Source of the DNA: Aquabacterium sp.
Lineage (GTDB): Bacteria; Pseudomonadota; Gammaproteobacteria; Burkholderiales; Burkholderiaceae_C
NCBI GenBank assembly: GCA_023150345.1
Contig: JAKLLB010000046.1
Location: 1-33,403, forward strand
DNA: 33,403 nt
Direction of reading: 5' to 3'
In this document: piece by piece, positions 9,627-17,523 of the stretch
Numbering within the stretch: the first letter of the stretch is position 1
Layout of the letters: each line of letters opens with the position of its first letter
Translations under genes and position numbers: made by a program
Notes under the pieces: generated by a model
Told to the model about the DNA's origin: nothing
Seen by the model: only the letters and a program-made list of their open reading frames with translations
Database searches by the model: none

Positions 9627-11032
9627 GCGGGGAACAGAGGTTCGACGCGATCGTGATCGGAGCCGGTCAGGCCGGTCCCTTTCTGGGCGCGACACTCGTT
9701 GCCCGGGGTATGAAGGTGGCGCTCATCGAGGAGCGTGACCTGGGTGGTACCTGTGTCAATCGGGGCTGCACCCCAACCAAGACCCTACGCAAGTCGGCTC
9801 GTGTGGCTCACATGGCGCGCCGGGCCAGCGAATTCGGTGTGCAAACCGGGTCGGTCCAGGTCAACTTCAGGGCAGCGATGGAGCGCATGCAACGCCGGGT
9901 GGAGGAGGCTCGCTCTGGCCTGCAGGCCTGGCTGGGCCAGTTGGAAGGACTCACCATCATCAAGGCGCGCGGTCGCCTGGCGGGCCGTGAAGGCGAACAG
10001 TTCGTGGTGCTGGCCGGCGAGCATCAGCTGGTGGCGCCCAAGGTGGTGCTGAACACCGGCACACGTCCCTTTGTTCCGCCGGTGCCTGGGCTGGACGAGC
10101 TGCCGTTCCTGGACAACGAACGGCTGTTGGCGCTGCGTGAATTACCGTCCAGGCTGGTGATCATCGGCGGTGGATACATCAGCCTGGAGATGGCTCAGAT
10201 CTTTCGGCGGCTGGGAAGTGAGGTTGCCATTCTGGAAACAGGGCCCCGCCTCACGGCCCGCGAGGACGAGGACATTGCAGCCGCTGTGACCGGAATGCTG
10301 ACAGCGGAAGGCATCGAAGTGAACACCGGCGTGCGCATTGAGCGGGTCGGCAAGGCGGACAACGACGCTGGCGTGCGGGTGCAGTTGGCTGGTGGCCGCA
10401 GCGTGGATGGCAGCCACCTGCTGGTGGCCACCGGGCGAATACCGAACACCGACTGTCTGGGCCTGGAAACGGTGGGCCTGGAGGTCAGTGCGCGAGGCTA
10501 CCTGGTCACCAACGACCGGCTCGAAACCGCGGTTCCCGGCATCTGGGCGCTGGGTGACATCAATCAGCGCGGGGCCTTTACCCACACCAGCTACCACGAT
10601 CAGGACATCGTGGCGGAGAACCTGGCCGGAGGGCAACGCAGCGCCGCCGCGCGCGTCGGCATTTATGCCATGTTTACCGATCCTCCGCTGGCCCACGTCG
10701 GTCTTTATGAGGCCGACGCGCGAAAACTCGTGACCGAAGGGCGACGCATTTCCCAGGCGGTTCACGCCATGAAGGACGTCAGTCGCGCGAAGGAAGAAGG
10801 CGAAACCGTGGGCAAGATCAAGCTCCTCATCGATGAGGACAGTGGTCATTTCCTCGGAGCGACCATGCTCGGGATCCAGTCGGACGAGATCATTCAGGCG
10901 ATCGGTCTGGTGATGGCCAGTGGCGGCACCTGGAAGTTGGTCCGGGATGCATTGCCCGTTCACCCGACGGTCACCGAGTTCCTGCCCACCATCATTGATC
11001 GACGCAAGCCCTTGACCGCAAGTTCTGGGTGA
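9623..11032 (+). CDS. RclA-like FAD-dependent pyridine nucleotide-disulfide oxidoreductase
   Basis: A 469-residue flavoprotein of the lipoamide dehydrogenase/mercuric reductase group. Order of parts: FAD-binding GAGQAG (residues 13-18), redox disulfide GGTCVNRGC (C44, C49), NAD(P)H-binding GGGYIS, second FAD motif IWALGDI, and the dimerisation domain ending in a catalytic HP near H447 followed by E452. It lacks the N-terminal heavy-metal domain and the C-terminal cysteine pair of true mercuric reductase, so MerA is unlikely. The shape fits E. coli RclA, which protects from hypochlorous acid and reduces copper. With an RclR-like regulator at the head of the same run, an RclA-type role is a good inference. 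Substrate is unproven. Confidence 0.9.
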   Translation: MSGEQRFDAIVIGAGQAGPFLGATLVARGMKVALIEERDLGGTCVNRGCTPTKTLRKSARVAHMARRASEFGVQTGSVQVNFRAAMERMQRRVEEARSGLQAWLGQLEGLTIIKARGRLAGREGEQFVVLAGEHQLVAPKVVLNTGTRPFVPPVPGLDELPFLDNERLLALRELPSRLVIIGGGYISLEMAQIFRRLGSEVAILETGPRLTAREDEDIAAAVTGMLTAEGIEVNTGVRIERVGKADNDAGVRVQLAGGRSVDGSHLLVATGRIPNTDCLGLETVGLEVSARGYLVTNDRLETAVPGIWALGDINQRGAFTHTSYHDQDIVAENLAGGQRSAAARVGIYAMFTDPPLAHVGLYEADARKLVTEGRRISQAVHAMKDVSRAKEEGETVGKIKLLIDEDSGHFLGATMLGIQSDEIIQAIGLVMASGGTWKLVRDALPVHPTVTEFLPTIIDRRKPLTASSG

Positions 11033-11049
11033 GCCGGAGGACCCACACC

Positions 11050-11658
11050 ATGCCCATCAACCGCTCATTCAGCGGCCGCAATCGCGATGTCCACAACCAC
11101 GGCGGTCGACTTCCGCCAGGACAGTCCCTGACGGAAGGTTTTCCCGTGCTGACTGCGGGCCCCACCCCAAAAGCCTTGGCGCTTGGCGATTGGCGCTTGA
11201 CCTTGAAGGTCGGTGTGCGGCCGGTTCGCGTTTGGACCTGGAGCGAATTCCAGGCCCTGCCCCAGACCGAGCAGGTGGTCGATATCCATTGCGTTACCAC
11301 CTGGTCGAAATTCGACACCCGCTGGCGCGGTGTGACGTTGGACACCTTGTTGCAGGCGGCCGGACTGGAAGCGCCCACGCCTTGGGTGTTGGCGCATTCT
11401 CAGGACGGCTACTCCACCAACGTGCCGTTGGCCGATCTGACACAAGGGCGCGCAATGATCGCAACGCACTACGACGACCGACCGCTCGCGCCCGAGCACG
11501 GGGGACCGGCACGCCTGTTGGTGCCGCATCTCTACTTCTGGAAGTCGGCCAAGTGGGTCAATGCGCTGCAGTTCAACGAGCGCGACGAGGCCGGGTTCTG
11601 GGAACTGCGGGGCTATCACATGCGAGGCGACCCTTTCAAGGAAGAGCGCTATGGATGA
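11050..11658 (+). CDS. Sulfite oxidase-like molybdopterin oxidoreductase (YuiH type)
   Basis: A 202-residue protein consisting of only the molybdopterin-binding domain of the sulfite oxidase superfamily. The molybdenum-ligating cysteine is C81 in DIHCVTTWSKFDTRW, which is diagnostic. Later YSTNVPLADL and the PHLYFWKSAKWV motif follow. There is no Tat signal, haem domain or dimerisation domain, so it is a cytoplasmic YuiH-like enzyme rather than a periplasmic MsrP. GGAGG at 11036-11040 supports the ATG at 11050; a GTG at 11029 would overlap the upstream stop. Its stop overlaps the start of the ferredoxin-reductase-like gene by 8 bases, and that gene is its probable electron partner. Substrate is unknown; an S-oxide fits the context. 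Confidence 0.92.
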   Translation: MPINRSFSGRNRDVHNHGGRLPPGQSLTEGFPVLTAGPTPKALALGDWRLTLKVGVRPVRVWTWSEFQALPQTEQVVDIHCVTTWSKFDTRWRGVTLDTLLQAAGLEAPTPWVLAHSQDGYSTNVPLADLTQGRAMIATHYDDRPLAPEHGGPARLLVPHLYFWKSAKWVNALQFNERDEAGFWELRGYHMRGDPFKEERYG

Positions 11659-11863
11659 GGCTGTTGGTCAACACCGGCTGAGCTGGCAGACCGCACGCAT
11701 CGATGCGTTGCAGGCACTGACTCCACGCGTCATGCGGGTGGTGCTGCGTCCTGACAGATGGGTTCGCCCGAGGCCGGGCCAGCATTTGGATGTCCGACTG
11801 ACAGCGGAAGACGGCTATCAGGCACAACGGAGCTATTCACTCCTCTCACCTCCTCAACGTACC

Positions 11864-11869
11864 GGGCTC
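11864..11869 (+). repeat. Target-site duplication, left copy of GGGCTC
   Basis: Six bases immediately outside the left inverted repeat of the IS1634-family element, matched exactly at 13839-13844 on the other side. A duplication of 5-6 bp is usual for this family. Confidence 0.9.
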
Positions 11870-13838
11870 CCCGAGTTCGACACCTCCGACCGGTTTTGAC
11901 GCCATCTTCAGCCCCCGAAGCCAGTGGAATCAAGGACTTGGCGATGGTGATGCCGAGCGGTGTGTAGTCTAAACTTTGCAAAGCACGGTAGTTCACTGTT
12001 TGCGCTGACCTCCGTACAATGCGGCCATGTTCGTCAAGGTCACGCGCTCCAAAGGCCACAGCTACGCCCAGCTGGTGGAGTCGTTCCGCGACGAGCGCGG
12101 CCAGCCCCGCCAGCGCAACGTGATGACGCTCGGGCGCGTGGACGAGAACGGCGGCCAGGTCGAGCGGTTGCTGCAGTCGCTGCTCAAGGCGCGCGGCCTG
12201 CCGGCGCTCGATTCGGCCGCACCGCAGGTGCGCTTCGAGTCCGCGCTGTCGCTCGGCGATGTCTGGGCACTCGACCAGCTCTGGCGCGAAGTGGGCTTCG
12301 ATGCGCTGTCCGGCGTGTTCCGGCGTGCGCGCTACACCACGCCGGTCGAACAGGCGATCCGGATGATGGTGTTCAACCGGCTGTGCGACCCCGACTCCAA
12401 GCTCGGCGTGCTGCGCTGGGCGCAGACGGTGAGCATGCCCGGGGTGGAGTGCTCGAAGTTCACCCATCAGCAATTGCTGCGCGCCATGGACGCACTGATG
12501 GATCACCAGGACGAGGTCGACGCCTGCGTGGCCCAGCTGCTGCGTCCGCTCATCGACCAGTCGCTGTCGGTGGTGTTCTACGACCTCACGACCATCCGAG
12601 CCGCAGGCCTGAGCGAGCAGCCGGGGGATGTGCGCCGGCACGGTATGAGCAAGGAAGGCGTGGTTGCGCGCCAGTTCCTGCTGGGGGTGGTGCAGACGGC
12701 CGAGGGCCTGCCGATCCACCATGAGGTGTTCGACGGCAACGCCAGCGAAGGCCAGACGTTGCTGCCGCTGCTCGAGCGGCTGCTGCAGCGCTTCCCACAC
12801 ATCCGCCGCCTGGTGCTGGTGGCCGATCGGGGCCTGCTGTCGCTGGACAACCTGGAGGCTCTGGAGGCGTTGAAGCTGCCTGCCGGCGCCGAGGGCCCGC
12901 GCGCGCTGGAGTACATCCTGGCCGTGCCGGGGCGGCGCTACGGTGAGTTCGAGCCGGTGCTGCAGGACCTGCAGGCGCAGGTAGCTGACGAAGCGGCCCG
13001 TGTTCAGGCTCTGCGCGAGGCGGGGCAGCCGGCCACGCCGGTCGAGACGGTAGGTGAGACCGTCTGGCAGGGGCGCCGCCTGGTGGTGGCGCACGCGCCC
13101 GAGCGCGCGGCCGAGCAGGCGGCGCTGCGGCGCGCGCGCCTGGCCGAGTTGCAGGCCAGGGCCCAGGCGCTGGCCGACAAGCTCCAGGCACAGGACGGTG
13201 GCCAGCGCAGCCGCGGCCGGGCGCTGTCGGACTCGGGCGCCAAGGCGCGCTTCTTCCACGAAGTGGCCGACGCGCATATGGCCAGCATCGTCAAGGTGGA
13301 CCTGAAGGCCGAGTTGTTCCGCTACGAGATCGACGACAAGGCGCTCGCACGTGCCGAGTTGATGGACGGCAAGCTGCTGCTGGTGACCAACGTGGCCGAC
13401 CTGGAGCCCGTCGAGGTGTTGCAGCGCTACAAGGCGCTGGCCGACATCGAGCGCGGCTTCAGGGTGCTGAAGTCCGAGATCGAGATCGCGCCGGTGTTCC
13501 ACCGGCTTCCCGAGCGCATCCGGGCTCACGCCGCCATCTGCTTCATGGCGCTGATCCTGTACCGGCTGATGCGTGCACGCCTGAAGCTCGCCGGCCACAG
13601 CGCCTCACCCGAGACCGCCCTGGCGCAGTTGCGCCGCATCCAGCGCCACACCGTCACGATCAACGACAGCGCGCCCATCAGCGGCGTGTCCGCCATCAAC
13701 CAGGAACAGGCCACCTTGCTGGCCTCACTGCAACTAAAGAAGCCTTCGCCCGACGCTCAGATCAGCCTGCTGTAGTGGCAATTCGCAAGGCCAGACTATG
13801 CGAATCAAGGACTTATGGCGGTTGGCGTCGAACTCGGG
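11870..13838 (+). mobile_element. IS1634-family insertion sequence, complete
   Basis: A 1969-bp element with inverted ends: CCCGAGTTCGAC at 11870-11881 and its complement at 13827-13838, with weaker matching further in. It is flanked by a perfect 6-bp target duplication, GGGCTC, at 11864-11869 and 13839-13844. It carries one transposase gene in the same direction as the host operon. The intact duplication and ends point to a recent, simple insertion. A 13-bp sequence, GAATCAAGGACTT, occurs near both ends in direct orientation. Confidence 0.93.
12027..13775 (+). CDS. IS1634-family transposase
   Basis: A 582-residue DDE transposase of the IS4 superfamily, full length for IS1634/IS1549 relatives. 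The catalytic acidic residues can be placed as D186 in VFYDLTTI, D267 in LVADRGLLS and E475 in ALADIERGFRVLKS, with the RLPERIRAH stretch typical of the family after it. A long insertion with coiled-coil character (about 315-400) separates the second D from the E. The gene looks intact, so the element may be active. It reads in the same direction as the surrounding operon and could help transcription continue into egtB and egtD. Confidence 0.96.
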   Translation: MFVKVTRSKGHSYAQLVESFRDERGQPRQRNVMTLGRVDENGGQVERLLQSLLKARGLPALDSAAPQVRFESALSLGDVWALDQLWREVGFDALSGVFRRARYTTPVEQAIRMMVFNRLCDPDSKLGVLRWAQTVSMPGVECSKFTHQQLLRAMDALMDHQDEVDACVAQLLRPLIDQSLSVVFYDLTTIRAAGLSEQPGDVRRHGMSKEGVVARQFLLGVVQTAEGLPIHHEVFDGNASEGQTLLPLLERLLQRFPHIRRLVLVADRGLLSLDNLEALEALKLPAGAEGPRALEYILAVPGRRYGEFEPVLQDLQAQVADEAARVQALREAGQPATPVETVGETVWQGRRLVVAHAPERAAEQAALRRARLAELQARAQALADKLQAQDGGQRSRGRALSDSGAKARFFHEVADAHMASIVKVDLKAELFRYEIDDKALARAELMDGKLLLVTNVADLEPVEVLQRYKALADIERGFRVLKSEIEIAPVFHRLPERIRAHAAICFMALILYRLMRARLKLAGHSASPETALAQLRRIQRHTVTINDSAPISGVSAINQEQATLLASLQLKKPSPDAQISLL

Positions 13839-13844
13839 GGGCTC
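13839..13844 (+). repeat. Target-site duplication, right copy of GGGCTC
   Basis: Six bases immediately outside the right inverted repeat of the IS1634-family element, identical to 11864-11869. Deleting the IS and one copy restores an open frame across the ferredoxin-reductase-like gene. Confidence 0.9.
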
Positions 13845-14408
13845 TATGAGCTTGGCATTGAGCGTTTGGACGATGGCGAAGTATCCACCTGGTTTCACGA
13901 CAAGGCCCAGCACGGCGAAACGATTGAAGTCCTCGGACCGGTTGGAGGTCATTTTGTGCTTGACGAGTCGAACACACGACCAGCCTTGCTGATTGGGGGA
14001 GGATCTGGCGTCGTTCCCCTTTTGTCCATGGCAGCGCAACGCGTGGGTGCATACAGCCAAGCGCATACAACGCTGTTGGTTGCCGCACGCCATCTTGACG
14101 AAGTGTTGCTCTGGCCCACCCTGCAGCGATGGGAAGCGTTTACGCCGCGGTTTCGCAGCCGACTGGCGCTCTCGCGGGATACCTGTGCCCCGCGCGCACA
14201 GGACCACGTTGGCCGCATTGATGGAGCCGATGTTGCTTGGGCATTGCAGCAATTGGGTGATGTGGCGACCGAATCTGCGCAGGTTTTCATCTGCGGGCGT
14301 AATGACTTTGTCGAGTCCATCGTTCATATGGTCACCGGGCTAAATGTGCCCGAGGTCTCCATCCGCACCGAGCGCTTCGGAAGTTGACTCTCTTTTTTCT
14401 CATCTGCC

Positions 14409-15617
14409 GTGACACCTGAAGACATCCGCCTAACCCGATACGTCTCTGTCCGTTCGCGCAGCGAACGTCTGTGTGCCCCTCTGAGTGCCGAGGACCATGT
14501 TCCCCAACCGGTTTCCGACGTCAGTCCGCCGAAGTGGCACTTGGCCCACACCACGTGGTTCTTCGAGACTTTTGTCCTCGCGAAACAACAGCCGGACTAT
14601 CGACTGTTCCATCCTCTGTATGGCTACCTGTTCAACAGCTACTACGAATCGGAGGGCGCTCACCTGGCACGCCCGCAGCGAGGGAGCTTGAGTCGCCCGA
14701 CGGTGGCTGAGGTGATGGCGTATCGCGCGCATGTGGACGAGTCCATGCGCCGTATGCTGAAGGAACCACTGGAGCCCGCGGTCGCGGCCTTGGTAGAGCT
14801 GGGCATGCAGCATGAACAACAGCATCAGGAGTTGCTGATCACAGACATCAAGTACATCCTGGGCCACAACCCATTGCATCCGGCGTATGACCCTCTGGGC
14901 ATCGGTCCCCAAGATGTGACGGCCGAACATGATGGAACCTGCCCACCACTGGACGATTGGCTTAGCGTCGAAGGGCAGACGATTCGCATGGGCCACCAGG
15001 GGCCAGGGTTCGCCTTCGACAACGAGTCGCCATCGCATTTGGCGCTCATTCAAGGAGTAGACATCCGTGTGGCGCTAGTCACCAATGATGAATACCTTCA
15101 GTTCATGCGCGACGGAGGATATCAGCGCCATTCGCTCTGGCATGCGGAAGGCTGGGACTGGGTGCAAACGCTTAAATTCCGTGCGCCGATGTACTGGCAG
15201 CCCGACCCTAACCAGCCTGACGGATGGGGTCATTACACGCTCCAGGGGGTGATGCCGCTGACCAGTCAGGCACCAGTCACGCATGTCAGTTACTACGAGG
15301 CACACGCTTTCTGCGATTGGGCGGGGTGGCGATTGCCCACCGAGTTCGAGTGGGAAGCAGCGGCAAGCCGGTTCGACTGGGGGCGTCGATGGGAATGGAC
15401 GCGCAGTGCCTATCAGCCCTATCCCGGTTTTGCCCGCAGCGAGGGCGCAGTGGGCGAATACAACGGGAAGTTCATGGTGAACCAGCAGGTCTTGCGCGGA
15501 GCGTCCTGGGCCACATCGCCGGGCCACGCCCGTTTGACATACCGGAACTTCTTTCACGCTCCGTTGCGTTGGCAGTTCACGGGCATCCGTCCTGTTCGCT
15601 CGCGGGAGTCCGCATGA
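14409..15617 (+). CDS. egtB: Ergothioneine biosynthesis sulfoxide synthase EgtB
   Basis: Non-haem iron enzyme that uses O2 to join trimethylhistidine (hercynine) to cysteine or gamma-glutamylcysteine as a sulfoxide, the key C-S step in ergothioneine synthesis. The 402-residue protein has an N-terminal DinB-type domain with the probable iron ligands H47 (HLAHTTW) and H135/H139 (HEQQHQE), plus FNSYYES and RGSLSRP. A C-terminal FGE-sulfatase domain with LPTEFEWEAAA and LRGASWATSP follows. The start is a GTG at 14409, 21 bases after the disrupted reductase gene. Its stop overlaps the egtD start (ATGA). No egtA, egtC or egtE lies in the window, so the thiol donor and the final C-S lyase are unknown. 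Confidence 0.95.
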   Translation: MTPEDIRLTRYVSVRSRSERLCAPLSAEDHVPQPVSDVSPPKWHLAHTTWFFETFVLAKQQPDYRLFHPLYGYLFNSYYESEGAHLARPQRGSLSRPTVAEVMAYRAHVDESMRRMLKEPLEPAVAALVELGMQHEQQHQELLITDIKYILGHNPLHPAYDPLGIGPQDVTAEHDGTCPPLDDWLSVEGQTIRMGHQGPGFAFDNESPSHLALIQGVDIRVALVTNDEYLQFMRDGGYQRHSLWHAEGWDWVQTLKFRAPMYWQPDPNQPDGWGHYTLQGVMPLTSQAPVTHVSYYEAHAFCDWAGWRLPTEFEWEAAASRFDWGRRWEWTRSAYQPYPGFARSEGAVGEYNGKFMVNQQVLRGASWATSPGHARLTYRNFFHAPLRWQFTGIRPVRSRESA

Positions 15618-16498
15618 CTGATCGGGACAGACTGACCATGGCGCTGCCCGAGTACTACCTCACACGCCTTGAGCACGAGCTGCTGCGCTCACGCGCGGAT
15701 GAGCTTTCCCGGTGGATAGATCCTCGGTGCAGCCCGATCGATCTGATTGAACTGGGCAGCGGCGACGGGGCCAAAACGCTGTCGCTGTGCCAGGCACTGG
15801 CGCAACGTGAAGTGGATTGCATCTACAGGCCTATGGATGTGTCCGCACACGCCCTAGCGGATCTGAGCCGCCGCTTTGACACGTACCTCCCCCGCATGGC
15901 CATCGAACCGGTGCTGGGAGACTATTTCGAGCATTGGCCTCAGATTGCCGAAGGGCGACGCCAGGTTGCAATGTTGCTGGGCAGCAATCTGGGCAACCTC
16001 GACGAACACGGTGCCGTCAAGCTGCTGCAGCGGGTGCATTCGCATTTGCGCCCGGGTGACCTTGTGCTGCTTGGTCTGGATCTGGTCAAGGACCCGGCCA
16101 TGTTGCGCGCAGCATACGACGATTCACAGGGCGTGACCGCTGCGTTCAATTTGAATCTGCTGACGCGGTTGAATCGCGAGTTGGGCATGGACTTCGATCT
16201 GACGAAATTTCGGCACTACGCCAGCTACTGTCCGCTGGAACACGTGGCCAGAAGCTTTCTGGTGAGCCAAGTTGACCAGGTGGTCCACAGCAGAACCCTT
16301 GACCGAGGGTTTGTATTCCATGCCGGGGAGACCATCTATACAGAGCAATCCCAGAAATACTCCCTGGCTTCAATCGAACACCTCGCACGCCGAAGCGGGT
16401 TTGACAACACCTGCACCCTGACCGACCCCCGAGGCTGGTACGCCATCACCGTCTGGCACCGGCTACCGTTCACCCCAACGCAACAAACGTCGACCTGA
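15614..16498 (+). CDS. egtD: L-histidine N-alpha-methyltransferase EgtD, short form
   Basis: Makes hercynine by three SAM-dependent methylations of histidine. The 294-residue protein has ALPEYYLTRLE at residues 10-20, the SAM-binding ELGSGDGAKT (46-55), the LLGSNLGNLDE region, the LNLLTRLNRELG segment and a C-terminal IYTEQSQKYS that matches the substrate-site E-x-S motif. Typical EgtD has about 320 residues and starts with a segment containing a P-K-x-F-Y-D motif before the EYY motif. That segment is missing here, and the upstream frame inside egtB does not supply it. The ATG at 15614 is set by its overlap with the egtB stop. The call as the egtB partner is firm; whether the short N-terminus is fully active is open. 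Confidence 0.92.
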   Translation: MTDRDRLTMALPEYYLTRLEHELLRSRADELSRWIDPRCSPIDLIELGSGDGAKTLSLCQALAQREVDCIYRPMDVSAHALADLSRRFDTYLPRMAIEPVLGDYFEHWPQIAEGRRQVAMLLGSNLGNLDEHGAVKLLQRVHSHLRPGDLVLLGLDLVKDPAMLRAAYDDSQGVTAAFNLNLLTRLNRELGMDFDLTKFRHYASYCPLEHVARSFLVSQVDQVVHSRTLDRGFVFHAGETIYTEQSQKYSLASIEHLARRSGFDNTCTLTDPRGWYAITVWHRLPFTPTQQTST

Positions 16499-16511
16499 AA
16501 AAGGAGTCCTA

Positions 16512-16958
16512 ATGAGCAACAAGACCCATCTGCGCCAGACCATGCTGGACCTTGCCGAAGGGCGCCTGCGGTTTGCTGAACAGACCTATGCGCAATACCT
16601 GGTCGGTGCGGCGGGCCGCGGAGATGAACCCAGTGAAAGCGATGCGGCGTCGCGGGCCGTCAACAATGCCGCTCTGGCGCAGGCGTTCGAATGCCCCATT
16701 CACGATCATCAGGAGGCCCTGGAAGTCTTACGTCAGATCGATTTCGGTCCCCGGGATTCGGTGGAGACAGGCGCCGTGGTTCGCATCGACGGGCGTTGGT
16801 TCGTGATTGCGGTTGCTAGCGATGCCTTCCAGTGCGACGGCAACACCTACATGGGAATTTCCACCCAGGCGCCCATCTACGCAGCGATCGCAGATGCCCG
16901 AGCCGGTGATGTTGTCAGCTTCCGGCAACGCGAACTGCACATAGAGGAAGTCTTGTGA
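16512..16958 (+). CDS. GreA/GreB C-terminal-domain-like protein
   Basis: A 148-residue protein. The last 70 or so residues (from VETGAVVRIDGRWFVIA through ISTQAPIYAAIADARAGDVVSF to the C-terminal beta strand) match the pattern of the FKBP-like C-terminal domain of transcript-cleavage factors GreA/GreB. The N-terminal half is predicted helical but lacks the acidic tip (D-E/D pair) I would expect in a true Gre coiled coil. It may bind RNA polymerase near the secondary channel as a stress modulator, but that is inference. A strong AAAAAGGAG at 16498-16506 precedes the ATG at 16512. It sits between egtD and the MOSC gene in the same direction. Confidence 0.72.
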   Translation: MSNKTHLRQTMLDLAEGRLRFAEQTYAQYLVGAAGRGDEPSESDAASRAVNNAALAQAFECPIHDHQEALEVLRQIDFGPRDSVETGAVVRIDGRWFVIAVASDAFQCDGNTYMGISTQAPIYAAIADARAGDVVSFRQRELHIEEVL

Positions 16959-16981
16959 TGCACCTCATTCGAGTCTGAACG

Positions 16982-17518
16982 ATGGGCGGCACGCTGCGCG
17001 ACTTGGTCCGGCGCTTTCATGGCACAGGTCGACTTGGTGCCATCGTTCTGCGCCCGGATCGCCTCAAGGACGCTGTGTCCGTGCAGGAGGCCAGGGCCGA
17101 ACCGGGTCTCGGGCTGATTGGCGATCACCGCTCCCTGCGGCTTCGTCAGTCGGATGCGCAACGCCATCGCGAGCTGAGTCTGATCCAGGCTGAGCACCTC
17201 AGCTTGCTCGGGGTCTGGACGGGGCAAGCCCCAATTGCCCCGGAGCGTTTGCGGCGCAACCTCGTGATCTCGGGGATCAACATCGCCGCGATGCATTCAC
17301 CTTTCCGGGAAGAGCGCTTTGTCTGGCGAATTGGCGGTTCGGTCCGCATTGAAATCACGGGGCCATGTCCTCCTTGTTCACGCATGGAGGACGAGCTCGG
17401 TGAAGGCGGTTACGCCGCGCTGCGTGGTCACGGGGGCGCCACGGCACGGATCGTCGTAGGTGGCGTGCTACGGGTTGGAGATACCGTTAACCTTGACGTT
17501 GAATCCACCGTGGGCTGA
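16982..17518 (+). CDS. MOSC domain protein
   Basis: A 178-residue single-domain MOSC protein. The domain is related to the C-terminus of molybdenum cofactor sulfurase and is found in enzymes such as YiiM and YcbX that reduce N-hydroxylated compounds with a molybdenum cofactor. The conserved cysteine lies in ITGPCPPCSRMED, followed by GYAALRGHGGATARIVVGG and LRVGD, typical of the domain end. There is no ferredoxin domain, so electrons must come from elsewhere. The ATG at 16982 follows a stop four bases upstream in another frame. A six-codon frame (16958-16978) overlaps the previous stop and may be chance. It matches the molybdoenzyme seven genes earlier in cofactor theme. Confidence 0.88.
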   Translation: MGGTLRDLVRRFHGTGRLGAIVLRPDRLKDAVSVQEARAEPGLGLIGDHRSLRLRQSDAQRHRELSLIQAEHLSLLGVWTGQAPIAPERLRRNLVISGINIAAMHSPFREERFVWRIGGSVRIEITGPCPPCSRMEDELGEGGYAALRGHGGATARIVVGGVLRVGDTVNLDVESTVG

Positions 17519-17523
17519 GAGCC

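Larger units (their letters stand above)
11651..14387 (+). pseudogene. Ferredoxin/NAD(P)H reductase-like gene interrupted by an IS
   Basis: The 5' part is 11651-11869 (73 codons, FAD-binding barrel with RPGQHLDVRL and the FAD motif RSYSLLS). The 3' part is 13845-14387 (180 codons plus stop, with GPVGGHFVLDE, the NAD-binding LIGGGSGVVPLLSM and VFICGRNDFVES). Removing the insertion sequence and one copy of its 6-bp duplication joins them in frame as TGL-YEL, giving 253 residues, a normal length for such flavin reductases. The intact product would pass electrons between NAD(P)H and the preceding molybdoenzyme. As it stands, the first part reads into the IS and stops at 11897-11899. The 3' part could start at an ATG inside the IS end at 13815 but would lack most of the FAD domain. 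Confidence 0.93.

Noticed and set aside
9623-11032. Mercuric reductase (merA)
   Set aside because: No N-terminal metal-binding domain, no C-terminal cysteine pair and no other mer genes nearby; the RclA-like call fits better.
11730-13598. Minus-strand frame of 622 codons across the IS1634 transposase
   Set aside because: Spans the IS border and runs opposite to a well-conserved transposase; composition is shadow-like.
16958-16978. Six-codon leader peptide before the MOSC gene
   Set aside because: Overlaps the preceding stop and has a plausible length, but there are no regulatory codons or alternative hairpins around it.
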